From an uncultured Oscillospiraceae bacterium (GTDB taxonomy: Bacteria; Bacillota; Clostridia; Oscillospirales; Oscillospiraceae), in contig CAJTWF010000003.1 of assembly GCA_910579965.1 (NCBI GenBank), forward strand, positions 50,682 through 114,681: a stretch of 64,000 nucleotides of DNA, given 5' to 3'. Position numbers and translations under genes: made by a program. Shown here one piece after another: positions 34,552 through 43,220 of this stretch. The notes beneath the pieces are model-generated. The model had not been told where the DNA came from and did no database searches. It worked only from the letters and a program-made list of their open reading frames with translations. Position 1 is the stretch's first letter. Every line of letters begins with the position of its first letter.

Positions 34552-37500
34552 ATGTACATAGCGGACCTCCATATCCACTCCCGGTTCTCCCGGGCCACCA
34601 GCAAGGACGGCGACGCGCCCCACCTGGACTGGTGGGCCCGGCGCAAGGGCATCGGACTGGTGGGCACCGGCGACTTCACCCACCCCGCCTGGCGCAGGGA
34701 GCTGCAGGAGCACCTGGTCCCCGCCGGGGACGGGGTCTACGCTCTGCGGGAGGACCTGATCTTGCCGGGGGCCATGCCGGGTCAGGAGCCCCGGTTCGTC
34801 GTCACCGGGGAGATCAGCTGCATCTACAAGCGGGGCGGGCGGACGCGGAAGGTCCACAACCTCATCCTCCTGCCCTCCCTGGAGGCGGCGGACGAGCTGT
34901 CCGCCCGGCTGGAGGCCATCGGGAACATCCGCTCCGACGGCCGGCCCATTCTGGGCCTGGACAGCCGGGACCTGCTGGAGCTGACCCTGGCGTGCTGCCC
35001 GGAGGCGGAGCTCATCCCCGCCCACATCTGGACCCCCCACTTCGCCATGCTGGGGGCCTTCTCCGGCTTTGACGGGGTGGAGGAGTGCTTCGCGGACCTT
35101 GCGGACCACATCCACGCCGTGGAGACCGGCCTCTCCTCAGACCCGCCCATGAACTGGCGGCTCTCCGGCCTGGACGGGTTCACCCTGGTCTCCCACTCCG
35201 ACGCCCACTCCCCCTCCAAGCTGGGCCGGGAGGCGGACCTCCTGGACGCCCCCCTGTCCTACCCGGGTCTGGTCCGGGCCATCCGCACCGGGGCGGGGTT
35301 TCTGGGCACGGTTGAGTTCTTCCCGGAGGAGGGCAAGTACCACCTGGACGGCCACCGGAGCTGCGGCGTGTGCCTTACCCCCGCCGAGACCCAGGAGCGG
35401 GACGGCCGGTGCCCTGTGTGCGGCAAAAAGCTGACCATCGGCGTGGAGCACCGGGTGGAGGCCCTGGCGGACCGTCCGGCGGGCTTCCGGCCCCAGGGGG
35501 CCAAGCCCTTCGAGAGCCTGGCCCCTCTGCCGGAGGTCATCGCCGCCTCCACCGGCGCGTCCGCCTCCTCCAAGGGGACGCTGGCGCTGTACGAGGACAT
35601 GCTCTCCCGGCTGGGACCGGAGTTCTACATCCTCCGGGAGGCCCCGGCCGCCGATATCCAGCGGGCTGCCGGGCCCTGCGTAGCCGAGGGGATCCGCCGT
35701 CTGCGGGCCGGGGAGGTGGAGCGGCGGGCCGGGTTTGACGGGGAGTACGGGGTCATCTCCCTGCTCTCCCCGGGGGAGATCGGACGGCTGAGCGGCCAGA
35801 TCTCCCTGTTCGAGCCCCAGGCCCCCGCCAAAAGGAGCGCGAAAAAGGGGCTCCTCCGCGCCACCGCCCCCAAAAAGGGGGAGACCGCCGGTCCGGCGGA
35901 GCGGAACCCGGAGCAGGAGGCGGCGGTCACGGCCCCGGAGACCGTGGTGTCCGTCGTCGCCGGGCCGGGGACGGGCAAGACCAAAACCCTGGCGGACCGG
36001 GTGGCCTGGCTCATTCAGGAGAAAGGGGTCCTGCCCGGGGAGATCACCGCCGTCACCTTCACCAATCAGGCCGCCGGGGAGCTGCGCTCCCGCCTGGAGG
36101 CCCGGCTGGGGGGCAAGCGGGCCGCCTCCCGGCTCCACATCGGCACCTTCCACGCCCTCTGCCTGGAGCTTCTGGGGGACGTGCTGCTGCTGGACCAGGG
36201 GGAGGCCCTGACGCTGGCGGCGGAGCTCCTGACCGCCCAGGGCAGCAGGACCGGTCCCCGTGCTCTGCTCCAGGGCATCTCCCGGGTGAAAAACGGCGTG
36301 CCGCCGGGGGAGGCCGGGGTGGACGAGGCCCTCTTTCAGGCCTACGGCCAGCGGCTGGAGGAGCTGGGGGCCCTGGATTTTGACGATCTGCTGCTGCGGG
36401 CCCTGGAGGTGGACGTCACCGGCCGGCGGAGCTTCCTCCACCTGCTGGTGGACGAGTTCCAGGACGTAAGCGAGGTGCAGTATGAGCTGGTCCGGGCCTG
36501 GAGCGGCCGGGGGCGGAGCCTGTTCGTCATCGGAGACCCGGACCAGTCCGTCTACGGCTTCCGTGGGGCCTCCCCCCGGTGCTTCCAGCGCCTCCGGGAG
36601 GACTGCCCGGACCTGGGGGAGTACCGGCTGCGGCGCAACTACCGGTCCGCGCCGCCGGTGCTGGCCGCCGCCCTGCCGGTGATCGGGAAGAACCCCGGCG
36701 GCGCCCGGGAGCTCCTGCCCCAGCGGTCCGGCGGCAGTGCGGTGCGGCTGGCGGAGGGGGCGGACGAGTTCGCCGAGGCGGTGTTCATTGCCAAGGAGAT
36801 CGGCCGCATGGCCGGGGGCGTGGACATGCTGGAGGCCCAGAAGCTGGGAGCGGAGAGGGAGGCCCGGTCCTTTTCGGACATCGCCGTGCTGTGCCGCACC
36901 CGGCGGCAGCTGGAGCTGATTGAGAAGTGCCTGCGCCACGACGACATCCCCTGCATCATCTCCGGCCGGGAGGACTTCTGGGAGGCGGAGGAGGTGCGCG
37001 CCCTCATGGCCTTCCTCCACAGCCTCACCGCGCCGGAGGACAGCGGGGCCCTGGCGGTCCTGGAGACCCTGGGCCTGTCGGAGCTCTGGCGGGAGCGGGC
37101 GGAGGAGTGGCGGCCCCTGGCGGAGAGGGAGAAGCCCTGGCGGCTGGTGGAGCAATGGGAGGAGCGGTACGGCGCCACGCCGGCGCTGGACAAGCTGCGC
37201 CAAGCGGCGGTGTTCCACCCCACCTTCGCCCAGTGGTGGGAGGTCGCGGCCCTGGGCCAGGAGGCGGACTTCCGCCGGGCCTCCGGCCGGGGCTGGGAGG
37301 CCGGGGCCGTGGCCCTCATGACCCTCCACGCGGCCAAGGGCCTGGAGTTCCCGGCGGTGTTTCTGGCCGGGGTGCGGGAGGGCGTGCTGCCCCTGGAGCG
37401 GCCGGACGCGGACCGGGAGGAGGAGCGGCGGCTTCTGTATGTGGGCATGACCCGGGCCAGGGACGAGCTGATCGTCACCTACAGCGGCCAGCCCTCCCCC

Positions 37501-37578
37501 TTCCTGGCGGACCTGCCGGCGCGCCGGGAGCGGATCCGGGGCTGGCGGCCCGGCGGGGTGCAGATGAAGCTGTTCTGA
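34552..37578 (+). CDS. EndoQ-like PHP nuclease fused to UvrD/Rep helicase
   Basis: 1008-aa fusion. Residues about 1-400 are an EndoQ-type PHP domain: metal motifs YIADLHIHSRFSR, GTGDFTHPAW, HIWTPHFAML and VSHSDAHSPSKLGRE, plus a zinc-type CGVCLTPAETQ/CPVCGKKLTIG pair. EndoQ nicks DNA 5' of deaminated bases. A linker (about 410-460) leads to a superfamily 1A helicase with motif Ia/I VVAGPGTGKTKTLADR, II LLVDEFQDVSEVQYE, III GDPDQSVYGFRGAS, IV LRRNYRS, V TLHAAKGLEFPAVFL and VI RRLLYVGMTRARDEL. One polypeptide would thus incise damaged DNA and unwind from the nick. The gene is not in an obvious repair operon. Confidence 0.9.
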   Translation: MYIADLHIHSRFSRATSKDGDAPHLDWWARRKGIGLVGTGDFTHPAWRRELQEHLVPAGDGVYALREDLILPGAMPGQEPRFVVTGEISCIYKRGGRTRKVHNLILLPSLEAADELSARLEAIGNIRSDGRPILGLDSRDLLELTLACCPEAELIPAHIWTPHFAMLGAFSGFDGVEECFADLADHIHAVETGLSSDPPMNWRLSGLDGFTLVSHSDAHSPSKLGREADLLDAPLSYPGLVRAIRTGAGFLGTVEFFPEEGKYHLDGHRSCGVCLTPAETQERDGRCPVCGKKLTIGVEHRVEALADRPAGFRPQGAKPFESLAPLPEVIAASTGASASSKGTLALYEDMLSRLGPEFYILREAPAADIQRAAGPCVAEGIRRLRAGEVERRAGFDGEYGVISLLSPGEIGRLSGQISLFEPQAPAKRSAKKGLLRATAPKKGETAGPAERNPEQEAAVTAPETVVSVVAGPGTGKTKTLADRVAWLIQEKGVLPGEITAVTFTNQAAGELRSRLEARLGGKRAASRLHIGTFHALCLELLGDVLLLDQGEALTLAAELLTAQGSRTGPRALLQGISRVKNGVPPGEAGVDEALFQAYGQRLEELGALDFDDLLLRALEVDVTGRRSFLHLLVDEFQDVSEVQYELVRAWSGRGRSLFVIGDPDQSVYGFRGASPRCFQRLREDCPDLGEYRLRRNYRSAPPVLAAALPVIGKNPGGARELLPQRSGGSAVRLAEGADEFAEAVFIAKEIGRMAGGVDMLEAQKLGAEREARSFSDIAVLCRTRRQLELIEKCLRHDDIPCIISGREDFWEAEEVRALMAFLHSLTAPEDSGALAVLETLGLSELWRERAEEWRPLAEREKPWRLVEQWEERYGATPALDKLRQAAVFHPTFAQWWEVAALGQEADFRRASGRGWEAGAVALMTLHAAKGLEFPAVFLAGVREGVLPLERPDADREEERRLLYVGMTRARDELIVTYSGQPSPFLADLPARRERIRGWRPGGVQMKLF

Positions 37579-37621
37579 CACGCGGAAAAAAATTCTGGGA
37601 TTATGGAAGGAGTTTTGGCTT

Positions 37622-38542
37622 ATGGCAACGTCTCAAGAACGCATCAATGTCCCCATCTTCGTCTCCTCCACCTATGAGGATCTGGTCCCGTACCGGGATG
37701 AGGTGGAGCGGTGCATCATCCGGATGAACCAGACCATACGGGGGATGGAGTTTTTCGGCTCCAATCCGGAGAGCCCCCTGGAGGTGTGCCTGAAAACTGT
37801 CCGGGAGTCCAAAATTTATGTGGGCATTATCGGTATGCGGTACGGCAGCATACTGGACGAGTCCGGCAAGTCCTTCACAGAGCTGGAGTATGAGGAGGCG
37901 GTGAAGAACAGCATTCCATCGCTGATCTACATACTGGACGAGAACCACCCCATTGCGCCCAAATTTATGGACACCGGCGAGAAGGCCAGGAGACTGGAGG
38001 ACTTCAAGACCCGTTTGAGAAGGACCCATGTGGTCAGCACCTTCACCACGCCCGCGGACCTGGGGAAAAAAGTGGTGCAGGACCTGACGGAGGAGCTGAA
38101 AAAGGACCGGGTGCTGGGGCAGTCGCTTATGCAGGACCGGCAGGCGGCGGAGCAAATGGACGATCTTGAGATTTTAAGACGGTTCCTGATGCGCCTCTAT
38201 AAGTACTATGGACAGGAGATTGTTCTTGACGTGCTCCTGACGCCCTCCCAGACAAACTCAATAAAAGCGTCGATGTGCAAAGGTCTGGGGCTTCAGGTGG
38301 GCGACGTCTCATCCATCAAGGCGGCCTATGGAAGCGCCGGCGGACAAGAGACCGGTGAGGTTTTTGTCTGCGGAGATGGGAGGATGGCGGACTGGATCGA
38401 AAGCATCAGGGAGCCCCGGAGGGCCACGATCAAGGTGCGCCTGGCCTACTGCGTGGTGGCGGAGATGAAAGAGCACGACGGCGGCGTGAGGCTGAATGAT
38501 TCCATGTATAAGCGGCTGATCCTTCTGGATGTTATCCAATAG
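37622..38542 (+). CDS. DUF4062-domain protein
   Basis: 306-aa protein. The first about 165 residues are a DUF4062 domain (VPIFVSSTYEDLVPYRDEV, GIIGMRYGSIL, SFTELEYEEAV), a Rossmann-like fold related in shape to TIR/nucleoside-processing domains and often the N-terminal module of STAND-type and defence proteins. The C-terminal 130 residues have no recognisable domain and no NTPase motif. GGAAGGAG lies about 10 nt before the ATG. It is 43 bp downstream of the EndoQ-UvrD fusion and somewhat less GC-rich than its neighbours. Function unknown; a signalling or defence role is possible only by family association. Confidence 0.82.
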   Translation: MATSQERINVPIFVSSTYEDLVPYRDEVERCIIRMNQTIRGMEFFGSNPESPLEVCLKTVRESKIYVGIIGMRYGSILDESGKSFTELEYEEAVKNSIPSLIYILDENHPIAPKFMDTGEKARRLEDFKTRLRRTHVVSTFTTPADLGKKVVQDLTEELKKDRVLGQSLMQDRQAAEQMDDLEILRRFLMRLYKYYGQEIVLDVLLTPSQTNSIKASMCKGLGLQVGDVSSIKAAYGSAGGQETGEVFVCGDGRMADWIESIREPRRATIKVRLAYCVVAEMKEHDGGVRLNDSMYKRLILLDVIQ

Positions 38543-38547
38543 AGACG

Positions 38548-38587
38548 AAAAACCATCCGCGCCCTTCACGGGGCGCGGATGGTTTTT
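38548..38587. terminator. Bidirectional terminator
   Basis: Stem ACCATCCGCGCCC/GGGCGCGGATGGT with flanking A5 and T5 tracts, between convergent genes. Confidence 0.92.
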
Positions 38588-38595
38588 GCCGAAGC

Positions 38596-39828
38596 TCAGC
38601 AGTCCAGCAGGATTGCCATATGGGCCAGGGTGGCGCTGTCGTTCTGGAACAGCTCGTCCCGGAGGTGGGTCTGGGCCTCCGGATTGTGAAGCAGGCCCCG
38701 GCTCACCAGGGTAAGGCCCCGGAACAGCTCCGCCCTGGCGGCGGCCTCGTCCATCCCCCGGTCATAACAGCTCAGCACCGATATAAACCGGCAGATGCTG
38801 TAGAGATTGCAGAAGTTCACGCAGCTTTTCCACAGCTCCTCCGGCGAGGTGAGGACCGGAAAGCTCATATGGAAGTATATGCACACCATCAGATTCTCAA
38901 AAAACCACTCCCGCTCCCCATACCGCTCCCTGAAGACGGCCTCGCACCGCAGATAGTCCTCCAGGCAGAAGTGGGTCTGCCCGTTTCTCCAGTACGCCTC
39001 CAGCGTCTCCTGGATGCGCCGGCGCAGCCTGTTGGTCTCCTCGTCGTTCTGCCGGATGGCCTGAAGCAGGTTCAGATTGTTGATAATCCGCAGGTTCCGT
39101 CCCGCCGCCCCGCCGCCGGACAGGCCCGCGCACAGCTCCTCCCGGCCGGGCTCCGCCAGGACCCCCGCCGCCTTCCGCAGCCAGCGCTCCGGGTCCTCCG
39201 GGTGGTCCGCCAGATCCCTGAGCAGCATGCACATGAGCAGGATGCGCCGGGGCAGGGGCAGCGCGCGGTCCTGCAAAAAGTCGATGCACAGCGAGCGGAC
39301 CTCCTCGTGGGCCAGAAACAGGGGCGTGTCATACAGCCTTTTCGCCTGCAAGGGCTTCGGCAGGGGCTCCAGAACAAAATCAATCCCCTCCGGCAGCTCC
39401 CACAGCAGGCCCAGCACCCCCTCGCAGCCGGGGGACAGGCTCCGCTCCAGGCCCGCCCCGGTACAGGCCTCCATGCGCGGAAAGACCTTGCAGACCCGGG
39501 GCAGGACCTCGCCGCCCTGCTCCATCTGGAGGCCGCACAGCCCCTCCTCTGTCAGCATGGGGCAGACCCCCGCGCTCATGTCAAACTCCGCGTACCAGCG
39601 CTCCGCCGCCGGACCGTGCCGGATGCGCCGCACGGTCTTTGAGAGGTTCTCCTCCAGGCCCGGGGAGCATTTCAGGTGCCGCAGCCTCAGATAGTCCTTT
39701 TTGCTGAACGCGATTTTCCAGTTGTCCTTGCAGCAGGACAGGGCGCAGTCCCCCATCAGGCAGCGGAATTTGTCGTAATAGACTGGTTTCAATTCATGGG
39801 TGATTCGCAGCTTCTGCGGGCTTTCCAA
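38596..39828 (-). CDS. fliB: Flagellin lysine-N-methylase (FliB family)
   Basis: 410-aa FliB-like protein that methylates lysines of flagellin. The conserved N-terminal Cys cluster is visible (YYDKFRCLMGDCALSCC), followed by DNWKIAF, and later Cys in GVCPMLTEEGLCGL and PRVCKVFPR, thought to hold an Fe-S or metal site. The length matches the family. No ATG fits; AAGGAGGG lies 11 nt before a TTG (39828) and 8 nt before an ATT one codon earlier, so the start codon is non-standard. It lies directly downstream of the flagellin gene, separated by a terminator. Confidence 0.9.
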   Translation of the reverse strand: MESPQKLRITHELKPVYYDKFRCLMGDCALSCCKDNWKIAFSKKDYLRLRHLKCSPGLEENLSKTVRRIRHGPAAERWYAEFDMSAGVCPMLTEEGLCGLQMEQGGEVLPRVCKVFPRMEACTGAGLERSLSPGCEGVLGLLWELPEGIDFVLEPLPKPLQAKRLYDTPLFLAHEEVRSLCIDFLQDRALPLPRRILLMCMLLRDLADHPEDPERWLRKAAGVLAEPGREELCAGLSGGGAAGRNLRIINNLNLLQAIRQNDEETNRLRRRIQETLEAYWRNGQTHFCLEDYLRCEAVFRERYGEREWFFENLMVCIYFHMSFPVLTSPEELWKSCVNFCNLYSICRFISVLSCYDRGMDEAAARAELFRGLTLVSRGLLHNPEAQTHLRDELFQNDSATLAHMAILLDC

Positions 39829-39865
39829 AATGGCGACGCCCTCCTTCCGTCATACCGTCATAAAA

Positions 39866-39893
39866 GCGGGGACGGGCCAAGGCCCGCCCCCGC
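39866..39893 (-). terminator. Terminator after flagellin
   Basis: GC stem of about 13 bp (GCGGGG.CGGGCC against GGCCCG.CCCCGC) with TTTTAT on the minus strand; separates flagellin from fliB. Confidence 0.82.
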
Positions 39894-39957
39894 GCTCGGT
39901 GTTGGCGCTTTTTCCCGTGAGAAAACGCGCCTGAAAGAATTCTTTTTTGCCGGAAAA

Positions 39958-42630
39958 TTAGCCCAGCAGCTGGAGAACGCCCTGAGGAACCTGATTCGCC
40001 TGGGCCAGCATGGCCTGGGCGGACTGCACCAGGATGTTGTTCTTGGTGTAGGCCATCATTTCCTCGGCAACGTCGGTATCACGGATGGTGGACTCGGCGT
40101 CCTGGATGTTCTCAGCCATCACGGACAGGTTGTTGGCGGTGTGCTCCAGACGGTTCTGGGTAGCGCCCAGGTCGCCGCGCACGCCGGAGACGTAGTTGAT
40201 CGCGTCGCGGATGGTCTTGATCGCGGCGGCCGCGCCGTCCTGGTTGCTGATGTCCAGGTCAGCAATGCCCATGGCCTTGGTGTGCATGTCGCCCACGGAG
40301 ACCTTCAGCTGGTTGTAGCTGTCGCTGGTGTCGCCGATCTGGAGGGTCAGGGCGGAGCCGCTCTTGGTCTCGCCGGCGGTGAAGCCCAGGCTGGCGGCAA
40401 TGCCCTCGGCGGTGCTCAGATCCCACTTGTCCGGGGGATAGGTGCCGGTCTTGCCGTCCAGGTCGTTGGCGTGGGCGGTGGTCTCGGTCAGGGTGATGCG
40501 GTTGCCGTCGTGACCCACGGAATAGAGGGTGTTGCCGGCGGCGGCGTCGGTCAGGTTCTTGGCGATCTTGTCCAGATCGCCGCTGGTGATGTCCACATAG
40601 CCCGCCTGACCCAGCTTGGACTTGTCGGTGGTAAAGGTGTAGGTGGTGTCCCCGATCCGGATCTGGGAGCCCTCGGTGACCATGTCCTCGGTCAGGTCAA
40701 AGTAGGTGCTGGCCAGACGGTCATTGCCGCCGGCGGTGACGTTGTTGATATTGGTGGTGGACACGTTCCAGTCGCCGTTGGAGCCCTGGGTGATGTTGGT
40801 CAGGTCGCCCGCCACGGAGCCGGCCTGATCCTCGGTCATCGCCGCCTTCTGGGCGGTGTGGTACACGCTGAAGTCGGCAGTGCCAGCGGCGGCACCGGGG
40901 CCTTCACCGCCGATAGCGCCGGGATTCTTGCCCTCCAGGATCAGCTTGTTGCCGTCAATTTTGGCAATCCAGCCGCTATTGCCGATTTCCGCGCCGTCCT
41001 TTACAGCAACACCGCCGATCTCGATATCGCCAAGGTCGGGGTTCCAGCCGGTGATGTCGTACTCCACCTGCTGCTTGATGCCGTCAACACCGCCGCTGAA
41101 GGTGAACTTCTCCTCAGCATTGCCAATCTTAACGGTGACCTCACCATTGGCGGCAGCGCCTGCGGCCTTTGTGGCGGTGATGGTAATCTCGCCAGAAGTA
41201 GCGACAGTGTACTGATAGCCGGTCTTATTGCCGTCGGCATCCAGAATATCCTTTGCGGCAACGCCGGTGTTACCGGGATCAAAAGCGGCATCAACGGTCA
41301 CTTCGATGCCATTGAACGTGAACTTTTCGCCCTTGGCGGTCAGTTTTGCGGTGGTTGTTGCGCCGGCCCCAGATGTCGCCGCAAGGCCGTCCATGCCGTT
41401 AGCGGTTATCGTGCCGGTAACGCCGGTCTTCTCCTCAACCAGGGTCAGGGAGACAACGGGCTCGGTGGTCTTGCCGGGGGCGTTGGCGGTCATCTCCATG
41501 GTGCCGTCGCCGTTGTTCTTCACCGTATAGCCGTCAATGCCCATCTGGGCGATCTTATCCAGAACATCGTCCAGGGTCTCGCCGCCGGCCGCCACGGTAT
41601 AGCTGGTGCCGCCGATGCTGAGAATGCTGCCCTCTTTCAGAGTGGTACCGGCGGCCAGATCCGTCGTTCCATCCGTATCCTTCAAGCCGGTGAAGTCGGC
41701 GGTATACTTGGCGTTGGTGCCCACGGTAGCGCCGTTGATGGTGACCTTCATGGAGCCGTTGACCTCGTCGGCCGCGGTCTGGGGAGGATTCTTCTGAACG
41801 AAGTTCAGGCGGTAATCCACACCGGCGTCAGCGCTGACTTCAAAGGTCTGGCCGTTGATGGTCATGCCGTCCAGGGTGGCGGCATCGGCACCGTTGACCT
41901 TCAAGGACAAGCCGTACTGAGCGGCGTTGCCGGTGAGGGCGCTCACCAGATCGCTGGCGCTCAGCTCCTGGCCGGTAGCGCCGTCGCCGGCGATGAGCTC
42001 AATCTTGGTTTCGCCGACGGTCATGGTCATGGTGCTGCCCTTGTCAGCCTTGAACTTGAAGTTGTGCAGGTCCACGCTGAACTCGGTGCCCTTGTTGGTG
42101 AGGGCCTTGTTGTGCAGAACGGTGTCCTTGCCCAGGACCTTGCCCACGCCGGGCAGATCGCCGCCCACGGAGAAGTCCTTGGTCACGGTCATGTCGGCAT
42201 CGGTGTCCAGGGAGCCGTCCAGCAGCTTGATGCCGTTGAAGTTGGCGGAGTCGGCAATGCGGTTGATTTCGCTCTTGAGCTGCTCAACCTCCTTCTGGAG
42301 GGCGGCGCGGTCCACCTCGTTGTCGTAGGTGCCGTTGGCGGACTGGGTGGCCAGATAGTCCATGCGGTTGAGCATGTCCTGAATTTCCTGCATCGCGCCC
42401 TCGGCGGTCTTCACCAGGGAGATGCCGTCCTTGACGTTCTTCTGGGCGGCGTTCAGGCCGGTGATCTGAGCGCGCATCTTCTCGGAAATCGCCAGACCGG
42501 CCGCGTCGTCACCGGCGCGGTTGATCTTGTAGCCGGAGGACAGCTTCTCCAGGTTCTTGGCAACCGCGGAGGTGTTGTTGTTGTAGTTGCGGTAGGCACT
42601 CATCGCCATAATATTGTGCTGAATACGCAT
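39958..42630 (-). CDS. fliC: Flagellin, large central domain
   Basis: 890-aa structural subunit of the flagellar filament. The conserved D0/D1 N-terminus (about 1-140) reads MRIQHNIMAMSAYRNYN..., with NLEKLSSGYKINRAGDDAAG. The C-terminal D1/D0 (about 800-890) ends in NILVQSAQAMLAQANQ and LQLLG. Between lie about 650 residues of beta-rich, Thr/Gly/Ala-rich variable domains exposed on the filament, making it roughly twice the size of many flagellins. There is no signal peptide, as expected for type III export. AAGGAG is 8 nt before the start. Transcription fits sigma-28; the downstream FliB-like enzyme probably methylates its lysines. Confidence 0.96.
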   Translation of the reverse strand: MRIQHNIMAMSAYRNYNNNTSAVAKNLEKLSSGYKINRAGDDAAGLAISEKMRAQITGLNAAQKNVKDGISLVKTAEGAMQEIQDMLNRMDYLATQSANGTYDNEVDRAALQKEVEQLKSEINRIADSANFNGIKLLDGSLDTDADMTVTKDFSVGGDLPGVGKVLGKDTVLHNKALTNKGTEFSVDLHNFKFKADKGSTMTMTVGETKIELIAGDGATGQELSASDLVSALTGNAAQYGLSLKVNGADAATLDGMTINGQTFEVSADAGVDYRLNFVQKNPPQTAADEVNGSMKVTINGATVGTNAKYTADFTGLKDTDGTTDLAAGTTLKEGSILSIGGTSYTVAAGGETLDDVLDKIAQMGIDGYTVKNNGDGTMEMTANAPGKTTEPVVSLTLVEEKTGVTGTITANGMDGLAATSGAGATTTAKLTAKGEKFTFNGIEVTVDAAFDPGNTGVAAKDILDADGNKTGYQYTVATSGEITITATKAAGAAANGEVTVKIGNAEEKFTFSGGVDGIKQQVEYDITGWNPDLGDIEIGGVAVKDGAEIGNSGWIAKIDGNKLILEGKNPGAIGGEGPGAAAGTADFSVYHTAQKAAMTEDQAGSVAGDLTNITQGSNGDWNVSTTNINNVTAGGNDRLASTYFDLTEDMVTEGSQIRIGDTTYTFTTDKSKLGQAGYVDITSGDLDKIAKNLTDAAAGNTLYSVGHDGNRITLTETTAHANDLDGKTGTYPPDKWDLSTAEGIAASLGFTAGETKSGSALTLQIGDTSDSYNQLKVSVGDMHTKAMGIADLDISNQDGAAAAIKTIRDAINYVSGVRGDLGATQNRLEHTANNLSVMAENIQDAESTIRDTDVAEEMMAYTKNNILVQSAQAMLAQANQVPQGVLQLLG

Positions 42631-42857
42631 GATAAATCTCCTTATTCATATCCGCACACGCATCCATGCGTGTGCGCTGTTGGGTGGTGCGCCCGCCGGA
42701 GTGGGCATCTGGCCAGGCTGTCCGGAGCGGCGGGTGCGGTACTCTATTCCAAACGGTTTGCGCAAACCGTCTGAAATCCTTTCTGTTACGGTCATTTCAC
42801 GCAGTTTGTAAATATATATGATTACAAACATATTGCCGATTGACTGTTACACCCATA
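42631..42857 (-). promoter_or_regulatory. Long structured 5' leader of flagellin mRNA
   Basis: About 210 nt of untranslated leader. In mRNA order it has a perfect 18-bp palindrome (ACGGTTTGCGCAAACCGT, 42753-42770), a GC-rich part, then a hairpin with 10-bp arms GCACACGCAT/ATGCGTGTGC at 42654-42675 whose apex presents AUGGAU, then AAGGAG. A GGA in a hairpin loop next to the Shine-Dalgarno is the pattern bound by CsrA in Bacillus flagellin mRNA. Confidence 0.65.
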
Positions 42858-42884
42858 TATTCGGCCTTGCTCTCAGAAAATTAA
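42858..42884 (-). promoter_or_regulatory. Sigma-28 (FliA/SigD) promoter of flagellin
   Basis: Minus strand TTAA (42881-42884), 15-nt spacer, GCCGAATA (42858-42865); consensus is TAAA-N15-GCCGATAA. Confidence 0.82.
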
Positions 42885-42956
42885 GGGCAAAATAGAAAAT
42901 TTTATTAATCTTATATTTCTGCAAAAAGATATATGTTTCAAAACAGCGGCAATCCG

Positions 42957-43088
42957 TGTAGGGGCGGGCATTGCCCGCCCGTCCTAACGATACCCTCCAG
43001 CGCCCCGAAAGAGACGGGCGAGCGATGCTCGCCCCTACACATGCCCCTCCGGCGGTCCGGTGGAGGCGGGCACGGCCCGCCCCTACAG
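42957..43088. repeat. Composite GC-rich palindromic repeat (REP/MITE-like)
   Basis: Terminal inverted repeats GTGTAGGGGCG (42957-42967) and CGCCCCTACAC (43030-43040) enclose two smaller palindromes (GGGCGGGCATTGCCCGCCC and GAGCGATGCTC). A third related unit ending GCCCGCCCCTACA follows to about 43087. It lies between the flagellin and whiA control regions and codes for nothing evident. Confidence 0.75.
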
Positions 43089-43220
43089 CAAAATGGATTT
43101 CCCCGGCCTGAGTATATTACGGTAGACTTTCTCCCTCTTCTATGGTAAAGTAGACGAACAAGACCCGTGGCTTTGCCCCTTCCGTCAAAGTCCACCCCAG
43201 ACAAGGCAGGTGACCCGCCC

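Noticed and set aside
34552..38542. A complete named anti-phage system
   Set aside because: The EndoQ-UvrD fusion reads as DNA repair and the DUF4062 protein lacks an NTPase or clear effector; association with defence remains a hypothesis only.
39676..42774. 1032-aa open frame antisense to flagellin
   Set aside because: Shadow of the repetitive flagellin codons; no ribosome site and no recognisable domain.
42957..43088. CRISPR array
   Set aside because: The repeated units are palindromic and irregularly spaced, with no uniform spacers; no cas genes are in the window.
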